Notes under the pieces: generated by a model | What the model was told of the DNA's origin: nothing | The model's database searches: none | Seen by the model: the letters and a program-made list of their open reading frames with translations, nothing else | Position numbers and translations under genes: made by a program | In this document: positions 35,263 to 42,560 of the stretch, piece after piece | How the letters are laid out: each line of letters begins with the position of its first letter | How positions within the stretch are numbered: position 1 is the first letter of the stretch | DNA from: Phormidesmis priestleyi Ana | GTDB taxonomy: Bacteria > Cyanobacteriota > Cyanobacteriia > Phormidesmidales > Phormidesmidaceae | Assembly (NCBI GenBank): GCA_001314865.1 | Contig: LJZR01000033.1 | Coordinates: 1 to 46,235, forward strand | Length of the DNA: 46,235 nucleotides | Direction of reading: 5' to 3'

Positions 35263-35718
35263 ATGACTTTTACCGTAATTCGCTCAAAGCAGCCAAAGCA
35301 CCTTCCCAAATATTGGCGCAGATATTGGAAAATCTCGACGCCGGGCATTCAAGAATTTGGGGATCAAAATTATGCCGAGGCGCTGCCGCTGTTGACGGTA
35401 TCTGCGGAGGGCGGCAATCCTCAAGCCCAATGCCTACTCGGCAACTTGTATCAGCTAGGGCTAGGCGATACTCCCCCCAACGCGGCCGCTGCAATGCGGT
35501 GGTACTACCGCTCAGCCAATCAGGGCTACAGCATCGCCACTCAGAACTTAGCGGGGATGGTGTGGCCCATTTCTCAGGAAGCCGCAGCCGTGTTGTACCA
35601 GCTGGCCAGTCAGCAACGCCTGAAAGAGTCGCGATCGCCCCTCACCCAAAAGCCATCTACCGGCTTGATTGCCCCTGCAGAGCTACGAACGAGTAGCAAA
35701 ATTGAGCTGACGGCCTAG
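35263..35718 (+). CDS. Small Sel1-repeat protein
   Basis: A 151-residue protein with two to three Sel1-like repeats (residues about 30-115): GIQEFGDQNYAEALPLLTVSAEGGNPQAQCLLGNLYQLGLG, NAAAAMRWYYRSANQGYSIATQNLAGM. These form short helical hairpins for protein contacts. The N-terminal 25 residues are basic (RSKQPKHLPKYWRRYWK). It has no signal peptide. It is divergent from the TPR protein across 175 bp and convergent with the metallophosphoesterase, separated by 7 bp. The function is unknown. Confidence 0.75.
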   Translation: MTFTVIRSKQPKHLPKYWRRYWKISTPGIQEFGDQNYAEALPLLTVSAEGGNPQAQCLLGNLYQLGLGDTPPNAAAAMRWYYRSANQGYSIATQNLAGMVWPISQEAAAVLYQLASQQRLKESRSPLTQKPSTGLIAPAELRTSSKIELTA

Positions 35719-35725
35719 CAACGGG

Positions 35726-36922
35726 CTAATAATCAGTTTTTTGTGTCTGCTCTTTTGTCTCTACTAAATTCAACGTTGCGTTATTGTCAATTAGCCGGGG
35801 CCTCCCCTTTGGGCAAGTTGCATTGTACTGGGCAAAGTACTTCTGAACTTTAATCGGCAGCTGTGGATAGTCAAAAATGGCATCGCCAGCGGCTACATTA
35901 GCCCAAAAGTCTCGGATGCAAGGGGCATAGGTTTTCGCTTCGGCTAATGATAAAGAGAGCGGCGGCTCAGTCAGGAGCTTGAGGATGAAAGGAAAAGAGC
36001 GATCGCCCATCCAAGCCTTAGACGTTGCTTGCAAAGTTGGCCACTCTTGTAGGGCTTCTACCCGTTTAGAGGTGATATGTAGCTGATGTCCTGCTTCATT
36101 GGTCGTCAGTGACATTAGCCGATAAGGATGGGGGTAGCTCACCAAAGATCCGGTGGTAATGGCATAAAAGTCTCCGGCCTGAGCAATATCTTGCACATGC
36201 AAATGCCCAGTAAAAGCGACGGGCACTTTTGCCCTCTGCAATCGGGATACGAGTTCGGGCGCATTGCGAATCATATAGCGCTGACCTAGTTTGGTTTGGG
36301 CCTGCTGCGGCAAATGCTCCAACACATTGTGATGCACCATCACCATCACCAGCTTGCCAGCTAGGGCCGCGAGCTGCTCGTCTAACCAGGCCAACTGTTC
36401 ATCGTCAAGAACGCCCGTGCCAATCTGTTCGCCTGCCTCGTCAAAAGCGTTGGAGTTGAGCCCAATTAAATGAACACCGGGCAAAATTTCTTGCTGATAG
36501 TAAGGCTGTGTGCGATCGCCATAACCATGTGCCCGGTAAATTTGCGGAAAATCGGCCAGCGAAATGATATCTTTTCCAGGCTTCTCAGTGGGCAGATTAG
36601 TGGGCAGATTAGTGAGCAGATCAGTGGGCAAATTTCCCTCCAGTCTCACCACATCGTGATTCCCCGGCACCACGTAGCTCGGAAACGGCAGCTGCGATAG
36701 CCGTTCGGCTAGCCACTCGTGATTGTCACGTTCGCCATGCTGCACCAAGTCGCCCGGTAGCAGCAAAAAATCAGGTTCATCGTCAATCAGCTGTGTCAAA
36801 ATTTGCTCAAAAGCCGGAATGCTCACTTCTACCAAATGAAACCGATTGGGCGCATCCCACATCGTATGGGGCAACGTGATATGCAAATCGCTAACAACGG
36901 CAAATTTAAAGTTGAGCTTCAT
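35726..36922 (-). CDS. Calcineurin-like metallophosphoesterase
   Basis: A 398-residue enzyme with all dinuclear metal-site blocks: FAVVSDLHI (8-16), LLLPGDLVQHG near 52, VVPGNHDVVR near 83, MVMVHHNVLE near 195 and FTGHLHVQD near 238. It resembles cAMP-phosphodiesterase or 3',5'-cyclic nucleotide type phosphoesterases (CpdA-like), but the substrate is not fixed by these motifs. Between the GNHD block and the next domain sits a Leu-Pro-Thr rich insertion (NLPTDLLTNLPTNLPT), encoded by a 12-bp tandem repeat at about 36584-36635. A C-terminal extension of about 120 residues is of unknown role. Confidence 0.88.
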   Translation of the reverse strand: MKLNFKFAVVSDLHITLPHTMWDAPNRFHLVEVSIPAFEQILTQLIDDEPDFLLLPGDLVQHGERDNHEWLAERLSQLPFPSYVVPGNHDVVRLEGNLPTDLLTNLPTNLPTEKPGKDIISLADFPQIYRAHGYGDRTQPYYQQEILPGVHLIGLNSNAFDEAGEQIGTGVLDDEQLAWLDEQLAALAGKLVMVMVHHNVLEHLPQQAQTKLGQRYMIRNAPELVSRLQRAKVPVAFTGHLHVQDIAQAGDFYAITTGSLVSYPHPYRLMSLTTNEAGHQLHITSKRVEALQEWPTLQATSKAWMGDRSFPFILKLLTEPPLSLSLAEAKTYAPCIRDFWANVAAGDAIFDYPQLPIKVQKYFAQYNATCPKGRPRLIDNNATLNLVETKEQTQKTDY

Positions 36923-36935
36923 TGAGATTTATCCT

Positions 36936-36975
36936 TAACCTAGTATGGCCACACGCTTCCGGCCATACTAGGTTA
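36936..36975. other. Strong hairpin between potC and metallophosphoesterase
   Basis: A perfect 15-bp inverted repeat, TAACCTAGTATGGCC (36936-36950) and GGCCATACTAGGTTA (36961-36975), with a 10-bp loop. There is no T-run on either strand. It may be a transcript-end stem after potC, a processing site or a remnant of a small mobile repeat. Confidence 0.6.
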
Positions 36976-37152
36976 GCAAAACCGTCAGGATGACTGCTCT
37001 ATTGGAGCATTTAAGGATATTTGAGTATTTAAGGATTTAGATCGTTAACGCTTTGGTCATTAGGCCAGCTAGCGACTGCCATCAAACCACCAAGGCGTAA
37101 CAAAGAAAGATGTAGTCTCTATGATTTAATCTCCATTGCCCAGACAATTCTT

Positions 37153-37938
37153 TTACTGACGGGACAAAAACTTATAGGCCCCAAAGCCAGCACCGATCAT
37201 CGCCACTGAGAATAGGGTTGTGAGTGTTCCCAGGGCATACAGCGCAGGCGAAGTCACATTGGTCGTCATGCCAAAAATTTCTAGCGGCAAGGTGTTCTTT
37301 TGGCCAGAGACCAAAGACGTGCGAATAAACTCATCGTAAGAAAGCGTAAAGCTCAGCAGCGCAATGCCAATTAGGCTAGGGAAAATCAGCGGAAAAACAA
37401 CCTCCTTAAAGGTGTTAGCATCATCTGCGCCCAAGTCCTTAGCCGCTTCTTCGTAAAATGGATTAAAGCGGTTGAACACACCTAGCATAATTAAAAAGGC
37501 AAAGGGCACCGTCCAAGTGAGATGTGCGCCTAGCCCAGATGAAAACCAATTGGTTTGAATGCCGAGCACCTGAAAAGAGATGCCAATTCCGAGTGAAATT
37601 AAAACCCCAGGCACAACCAAGCTAGAGATAGTGAGATAAAAAAGCGCCTTAGATCCCTTAAACTGGCTGCGAAACGCCATGCTAGCCATTACGCTCACTA
37701 TTAGGGTAACGGCCACTACTACCACGCCCAGCCCAAAAGAGCGCTGAAAAGAGTCAACAAAACTGCCGACCCGCTGCTCTTGAAACACCTGCCCAAGCCA
37801 ATAAAAGCCAAAGCTGCGCAAAGGAAAAGTAAGCGCGCCATCTGGCCCTTGCAACGAAAGGGTAAAAATCGCTAACATCGGCCCATATAAAAAGAGCACA
37901 AAAAGACCGAAAAAAATAGCAAGAAGAATAGAAGTCAT
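37153..37938 (-). CDS. potC: ABC importer permease, PotC type
   Basis: A 261-residue inner-membrane permease with six predicted helices. The cytoplasmic EAA loop, which contacts the ATPase, reads EEAAKDLGADDANTFKEVVFPLIFPSLIGIALLSF (about 160-195). The N-terminus (LAIFFGLFVLFLYGPMLAIF) and the segment FTLSYDEFIRTSLVSG match the PotC subfamily of polyamine permeases. It is the last gene of potA-potD-potB-potC, but it is separated from potB by 312 bp that contain a repeat element. That could uncouple its expression. Confidence 0.88.
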   Translation of the reverse strand: MTSILLAIFFGLFVLFLYGPMLAIFTLSLQGPDGALTFPLRSFGFYWLGQVFQEQRVGSFVDSFQRSFGLGVVVVAVTLIVSVMASMAFRSQFKGSKALFYLTISSLVVPGVLISLGIGISFQVLGIQTNWFSSGLGAHLTWTVPFAFLIMLGVFNRFNPFYEEAAKDLGADDANTFKEVVFPLIFPSLIGIALLSFTLSYDEFIRTSLVSGQKNTLPLEIFGMTTNVTSPALYALGTLTTLFSVAMIGAGFGAYKFLSRQ

Positions 37939-38034
37939 AATTGCTTAGGGGCTGCTGTAGAGGCTGCTTTAGGGACCACTCTAAAAACTACTGCTATAGG
38001 AACTAAGCAGGCTGGCATAATTAAATCGTAGATA

Positions 38035-38153
38035 CTGCACCGCCCCCTATAGAAATATAAGATTTATTCCTTGAGCCAATAATGGGTTTCCCCCAGTTTG
38101 GGGGCTCTGAGTCCGGCTTCCCCCAGACTTGGGGGACTGAGGGGGCAATGCAG
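38035..38153. mobile_element. MITE-like repeat element between potB and potC
   Basis: A 119-bp stretch bounded by imperfect inverted termini CTGCACCGCCCCCT and, read on the other strand, CTGCATTGCCCCCT (12 of 14 match). Inside are two hairpins, CCCCCAGTTTGGGGG (38090-38104) and CCCCCAGACTTGGGGG (38120-38135). Motifs like CCCCCAG..TTGGGGG recur widely in cyanobacterial genomes. No transposase and no clear target duplication are seen. The rest of the 312-bp gap (37939-38250) holds only short repeats of the type AACTACTGCTNTAGGAACTA. Confidence 0.5.
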
Positions 38154-38250
38154 TGATTCTGTTTCATCTTTAATTTAATTACACTGGGTTACTTATTCTA
38201 GGAACTACTGCTCTAGGAACTACTTAGAAACAATTCAAATTAAAGGCAAT

Positions 38251-39108
38251 TCAAAGCTCGGCGCGAATATCCACCACTCGTAAAATGCCAATCACTAGGG
38301 CAAACGTAGCGAGCAGTAAAACAACAGCGTTAGCCGCCGCTAAAGGATATTGTACGCTGCCGATTTGCGTGCTAATGAGCTTGCCGACCGAGGCTGACTG
38401 GCCGCCGCCCATAAGCCGGACGGTGACAAATTCACCCATCGTCAGCGTGACCACAAAAATAGATCCAATAGCAATGCCAGGCGCGGTGAGCGGCAAAATA
38501 ATTTCTTTGAGTATGTCCCAGCCGGATGCGCCCATATCACGAGCTGCGGTAATGAGGGTTCGGTCAATCCGCATCATGCTGTTAAACACAGGTGCAATCA
38601 TAAAAAAGTTATACAAATGCACCATGCCCAGCACAATCGCAAAGTCGGAGTATAACAACCACTCTACAGGCTGACTGACTACGCCTAAATTTAGCAGCAG
38701 CTGGTTGACCAAACCCTCTCGGCCTAACAACGGAATCCAAGAGATCATCCGAATGATATTAGAGGTCCAAAAGGGAATGGTGCAGACCAAAAAGAGAAGC
38801 ACACGCAGGCTTTCGCGCTGAATACAAAAAGAGAGAAAGTAAGCGACCGGGAAGGCGATCGCTAAACACAAACTCCATACCAGCACCATATACTTGAGTG
38901 TATTGAGGTAGGTGGGTAGCGTGGCCCCGGAAGTGAAAACGCCGATGTAATTATCCAGCGTAAACGCAGGTGTCATAGAGTAAATGTTGAACTGCCAAAA
39001 GCTCACGATAAAAATCATGGCAATTGGAAACACCAAAAACATCAAAAACACGAGCGTTTGAGGTGCGGCTAAAAAATAGGGCTTAGCCGTTTTCCAGGGT
39101 TGGTACAT
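38251..39108 (-). CDS. potB: ABC importer permease, PotB type
   Basis: A 285-residue permease with six helices. The EAA loop is TAARDMGASGWDILKEIILPLTAPGIAIGSIFV (about 185-220). The segments VFPIAMIFIVSFWQF and PFWTSNIIRMISWIPLLGREGLVNQ are typical of the PotB/PotH subfamily. It partners PotC to form the channel. It follows potD after 35 bp made largely of a 12-bp tandem repeat (TTCTAACCTACT three times). Confidence 0.9.
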   Translation of the reverse strand: MYQPWKTAKPYFLAAPQTLVFLMFLVFPIAMIFIVSFWQFNIYSMTPAFTLDNYIGVFTSGATLPTYLNTLKYMVLVWSLCLAIAFPVAYFLSFCIQRESLRVLLFLVCTIPFWTSNIIRMISWIPLLGREGLVNQLLLNLGVVSQPVEWLLYSDFAIVLGMVHLYNFFMIAPVFNSMMRIDRTLITAARDMGASGWDILKEIILPLTAPGIAIGSIFVVTLTMGEFVTVRLMGGGQSASVGKLISTQIGSVQYPLAAANAVVLLLATFALVIGILRVVDIRAEL

Positions 39109-39144
39109 GTCTAACCTACTTTCTAACCTACTTTCTAACCTACT
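39109..39144. repeat. 12-bp tandem repeat in potD-potB spacer
   Basis: Three copies of TTCTAACCTACT (the first lacking one base) fill almost the whole space between the potD stop codon and the potB start. Confidence 0.85.
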
Positions 39145-40460
39145 TAAGCTGCAATAAACTCATTCCACTTTTGCACGAGATAAACCTGTTCATCCATGGT
39201 GGAATTCCAAACGACAACATTGCCCATTCTCTCTTCAAACGAACCACCATCTCGGACTGCACCGGCTTTCTCTAGCGTAGCCCCAAACGGATCGACCATA
39301 TCTACCGCAGCGGGCTTACCTTCGTACCAAAAATCCCACTCTTCGGCAGACATAAACTTTTTAGCATTTTCAGGCACGGCGCTGTAGTAGCCCTGCCGAC
39401 CCAAAAAGGCCCCCACCCAACCATCTGATACCCAGTCTAGGTAGGCGTAAGCCGCATCTAGCTGAGCGCCTTCTAGGCTACGCGATAGACCAATTCCACC
39501 GCCCCAAGCTCTGTAGCCTTCTTTTAGCGGCGCATAGATACACTCAATGCCTTTAGACCGCACCGCCGTCACGGCCGGAGACCACATCGACTGCAAAACA
39601 ACCTCGCCCGACGACATCAGGTTCACAGATTCGTCAAAGGTTTTCCAAAAGGCCCGGAAATGGCCTTCTTTCTTTTTGGCGATGAGGATGGCAGTAATCT
39701 CATCAATCTCGGCTTTTGTCATATTGCCTTTGTCGCCAAAGGTCATGAGTCCGGCAGATTCTACGACCATTGCCGCGTCCATAATGCCGATAGAAGGAAT
39801 ATCGAGAATAGAGGTTTTCCCTTTAAAGGCCGGATCGAACAGGTCTGCCCAAGAGGTGATTTCACGACCAACTAGGTCGGGTCGATAGCCAAGGGTATCA
39901 GCGTTGTACTGAAAGGGAACCATGGTCGCCCAGTTAGTAGGTGTCGCTGAGAATTCTTTAGAGTCTTTGTCTTTGAGATACATCACCTTAATTGGCGCGG
40001 TGCCTTGAGCTTTTTCAACCGGCATGCCGTTGAATTCACCCGTGGTGAAAAAGGGAACGATTTTGTCGAAGTTGGCAAGTCGGCTAACGTCAATGGGCTG
40101 AAGGTTGCCGGACGGAATGACTAACGGGAGGCTAAAGTACTCGCCGTCAAACATGTCGTACTGACCGGGCTGGGTAATCGCAATCTGGTTATTCTCTTCT
40201 GTACTGAGCGCTTTTAGCTCAATTTTAAAGCCCAAATCTTCTTGGGCTTTGTCACGAATGTCGTTAATTTGGGCGACGCCTGTGCCGATAAAGCGCAGTG
40301 TGACGTCTTTCATTTTGTTGGCGTTAACTTCGGGGCCTGGGGCAGGGTTGTTGGGTGTGCCGACAGGCGCATCTGTTTGGGCGCCACAGCGAGTAGTGGC
40401 GATCGCAGCGCCAGCCGCTAAACCAGTTTGAATCAGGCGACGACGAGTAAATTTAGGCAT
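39144..40460 (-). CDS. potD: ABC importer substrate-binding protein, PotD type
   Basis: A 438-residue periplasmic binding protein. The N-terminus (TRRRLIQTGLAAGAAIATTRCGAQ) has the twin-arginine pattern plus a Cys after the hydrophobic stretch. That suggests Tat export and possibly lipid attachment, although the lipobox is imperfect. The mature domain (MKDVTLRFIGTGVAQINDI, PTNWATMVPFQYNADTLGYRPD, TSWADLFDPAFKGKTSILDIPS, AYAYLDWVSDGWVGAFLGRQGYYSAVPENA) is of the polyamine-binding SBP class. The ligand may be a polyamine. The linked dihydropyrimidinase makes a ureide or pyrimidine-derived ligand a possibility. Confidence 0.87.
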   Translation of the reverse strand: MPKFTRRRLIQTGLAAGAAIATTRCGAQTDAPVGTPNNPAPGPEVNANKMKDVTLRFIGTGVAQINDIRDKAQEDLGFKIELKALSTEENNQIAITQPGQYDMFDGEYFSLPLVIPSGNLQPIDVSRLANFDKIVPFFTTGEFNGMPVEKAQGTAPIKVMYLKDKDSKEFSATPTNWATMVPFQYNADTLGYRPDLVGREITSWADLFDPAFKGKTSILDIPSIGIMDAAMVVESAGLMTFGDKGNMTKAEIDEITAILIAKKKEGHFRAFWKTFDESVNLMSSGEVVLQSMWSPAVTAVRSKGIECIYAPLKEGYRAWGGGIGLSRSLEGAQLDAAYAYLDWVSDGWVGAFLGRQGYYSAVPENAKKFMSAEEWDFWYEGKPAAVDMVDPFGATLEKAGAVRDGGSFEERMGNVVVWNSTMDEQVYLVQKWNEFIAA

Positions 40461-40571
40461 AATCTTAAGTTGCTAAGTGGGGCTATAAGAATGAGAAAAC
40501 GAATTGATCAAAACGGTTGTATCGAAACCATTAACCGAAACGACTTGAACAAAACGGCTTGATCAAAACGG

Positions 40572-41789
40572 CTAATAGGGCAAGAAAACACAATCATCGG
40601 CGGCCCACTGAATAGCGACCCGATCGCCTTCTTGCAGATTGGCCTGCATCCAGCCGGTCGTGGTGGTCTTATACAGCAACGGCTGACCGGTGGCTTCTAG
40701 CATGAGGGAAACGCGAGTGACATAACCGGTGAGTTCAACATCGGTGATGCGAGCAAAACTCCTGTTGAAGTTTTCAGCTCCGCCAAGCATACTGCCGGGA
40801 GCCAGTTCAGACGGTTCAAGATGCATTAAGTCCGGACGAACGGAGCAAGCGGCCTCTGAGCCATTTGGCGTTGCAACACCTCGGCACATAAGGGTTCCGA
40901 TGCCTGCTACATCCAGCTCAATCAAATCTTGTCCGTTTGGCTGCGCAATAGAATTTATCACCTTCCCGGCAAAAATATTGTTGTCGCCAATAAACTTAGC
41001 AACAAACTGGGAAGCAGGTTTGTTAAATAATTCTGTTGGTGTCGCGATTTGTTCAATATGGCCGTGATCCATCACTACGATTTGGTCGGAGAGTGAAAAG
41101 GCTTCTTCGACATGGTGGGTGACCTGAATAAATGTGAGGCCAAATTGCTGCTGAATTTTGCGAAGCTCGCTGCGCATTCGCACCCGTAGGTTTTCATCTA
41201 GCGCACTTAAGGGCTCATCTAGCATCAGCACCTGAGGACGGTTTACGAGCGCGCGGGCCAAGGCGATTCGCTGCTGCTGGCCGCCGCTAAGCTGGTTGGG
41301 CTTGCGCTGTGCGGTGTGGGCAAGGCCTACGAGGTCTAAAATTTCATCGACCCGGCGCGATCGCTCTGCCTTTTCCACATTCTTCATCTTCAAGCCAAAC
41401 TCTATGTTTTGCCAGATCGTTTTATGGGGAAACAGCGCGTAGTTTTGAAACATCATCGCGGTGTTGCGCTTAGCCGGTGGCAGATGGGTAACGGGGCGAT
41501 CGCCAATGACAATCTCTCCACCGCTCACCGTCTCGTGCCCGGCAATCATCCGCAGGGCGGTCGTTTTACCACAGCCACTAGGCCCTAGCAAACAGCAGTA
41601 GGCACCTGCTGGGATATCCAGCGAAACATTTTCAATCGCCACAAAATCACCATACCGCTTAGTCACCGACCGTAGCGAAACGCCCGCTGCAACCAAACCC
41701 GTAACAGGTGGCGTAGAGGCTTTCGCAGCAGGAGAGAGAACCGGATCAAGAGTAGTCTGAGTCGGCATAGACTGAGTTTTAGGCGGCAT
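40572..41789 (-). CDS. potA: ABC importer ATPase, PotA type
   Basis: A 405-residue ATPase that drives PotBC. An N-terminal leader of about 35 residues precedes the NBD (SVTKRYGDFVAIENVSLDI). Walker A is GPSGCGKTT (about 69-77), the signature is LSGGQQQRIALARAL (about 163), Walker B is QVLMLDEPLSALD (about 186) and the switch His is in VTHHVEEA. The C-terminal TOBE domain (about 270-405) ends DRVAIQWAADDCVFLPY. First gene of the operon, with two TGTATACA palindromes about 100 bp upstream in the divergent promoter region. Confidence 0.93.
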   Translation of the reverse strand: MPPKTQSMPTQTTLDPVLSPAAKASTPPVTGLVAAGVSLRSVTKRYGDFVAIENVSLDIPAGAYCCLLGPSGCGKTTALRMIAGHETVSGGEIVIGDRPVTHLPPAKRNTAMMFQNYALFPHKTIWQNIEFGLKMKNVEKAERSRRVDEILDLVGLAHTAQRKPNQLSGGQQQRIALARALVNRPQVLMLDEPLSALDENLRVRMRSELRKIQQQFGLTFIQVTHHVEEAFSLSDQIVVMDHGHIEQIATPTELFNKPASQFVAKFIGDNNIFAGKVINSIAQPNGQDLIELDVAGIGTLMCRGVATPNGSEAACSVRPDLMHLEPSELAPGSMLGGAENFNRSFARITDVELTGYVTRVSLMLEATGQPLLYKTTTTGWMQANLQEGDRVAIQWAADDCVFLPY

Positions 41790-41889
41790 AAGCGGTCACT
41801 GCATTAGGATATTTGGCAATATTCTCCCTGTTCAACATTACACAGGTTATGAATCGTGAAACTGTATCGGATTTATCTAAAAGACAGCG

Positions 41890-41909
41890 TTGTATACAAC
41901 TGTATACAA
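41890..41909. promoter_or_regulatory. Double GntR-type palindrome between potA and the hydantoinase genes
   Basis: TTGTATACAA (perfect 10-bp palindrome, 41890-41899) is followed after one base by TGTATACA (41901-41908). The pair sits roughly midway in the 199-bp divergent region and could control both directions. The same core occurs upstream of xdhA at 23655. Confidence 0.5.
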
Positions 41910-41988
41910 TCAAATGACACCTTGAGATTTTTAGTCGCCCTCTTGTGATTAGATCTTATCTGTTACCCTCATCGAGGTTTTTGATTTT

Positions 41989-42432
41989 ATGTCTCAGTCA
42001 GCTACGCCATCTAATACACTGTCAAATACATCTACCCTCAAGCAAGTTTTTATCTGCGGGTCGGCTTTGCGCGGCCAGCCCGATCATCAAAATTTACAGT
42101 CGGCGAAGTTTTTAGGTGAAGCCAAAACAGCGCCTAAGTACCGGCTACATGCGATCAAAGACGGCTGGCATCCAGGTATTTTTGAAGTTTCAGAAGATGA
42201 AACCGAAAAAGAGGGAATTTCTATTCCCGGTGAAATTTACGAGCTAACGGCAGAGCAATATGATTATTTGGTTTCGACTGAACCACCCGATATGTATCCA
42301 GCTGAGGTGACGCTGGCCGACGGGGGAATAGCGATCGCCATGCTGTATCCTAAGCCTTTGATTGACGCGGGCGGCTGGCCGGATATTTCGGAAATTGGCG
42401 GCTGGGCAGCTTATAAGGCCCAGCAAGACTAA
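41989..42432 (+). CDS. Allophanate-hydrolase C-terminal-like protein (gamma-glutamylcyclotransferase fold)
   Basis: A 147-residue stand-alone protein. After a Ser/Thr-rich leader, FICGSALRGQPDHQNLQSAKFLGEAKTAPKYRLHAIKDGWHPGIFE (about 21-66), IPGEIYELTAEQYDYLV (about 80) and YPAEVTLADGGIAIAMLYP (about 104) follow the pattern of the C-terminal domain of allophanate hydrolases (AtzF type). That domain hydrolyses N-carboxycarbamate-like products and shares the AIG2/GGCT fold. It lies 128 bp before the dihydropyrimidinase, divergent from potA, so a step in breakdown of an imported nitrogen compound is plausible. A true gamma-glutamylcyclotransferase is less likely because that family's glycine-rich start differs. 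Confidence 0.72.
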   Translation: MSQSATPSNTLSNTSTLKQVFICGSALRGQPDHQNLQSAKFLGEAKTAPKYRLHAIKDGWHPGIFEVSEDETEKEGISIPGEIYELTAEQYDYLVSTEPPDMYPAEVTLADGGIAIAMLYPKPLIDAGGWPDISEIGGWAAYKAQQD

Positions 42433-42475
42433 GGCACAGCAGGAAGGCACAGCAGAACTGAGCAGAACTGAGCAG

Positions 42476-42549
42476 AATTGTTGTGAAACGCTCATTAATT
42501 TTAAAAGATCATCAATTGTTGTGAAACGCTCATTAATTTTAAAGATCAT
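42476..42549. repeat. Tandem duplication of about 37 bp just before hydA
   Basis: AATTGTTGTGAAACGCTC and the following 19 bases occur at 42476-42512 and again at 42514-42549, with one A fewer in the second copy. Before it, CAGCAGAACTGAG-type short repeats occupy 42440-42475. The duplication ends six bases before the GGGAGAG ribosome site of the hydantoinase gene, so it may duplicate a promoter or operator. Confidence 0.92.
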
Positions 42550-42560
42550 GGGAGAGTTTT

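Noticed and set aside
41880-41915. NtcA site between potA and the AtzF-C-like gene
   Set aside because: The GTA and TAC triplets are ten bases apart in the available arrangement, not eight, and the palindromes fit a GntR core better.
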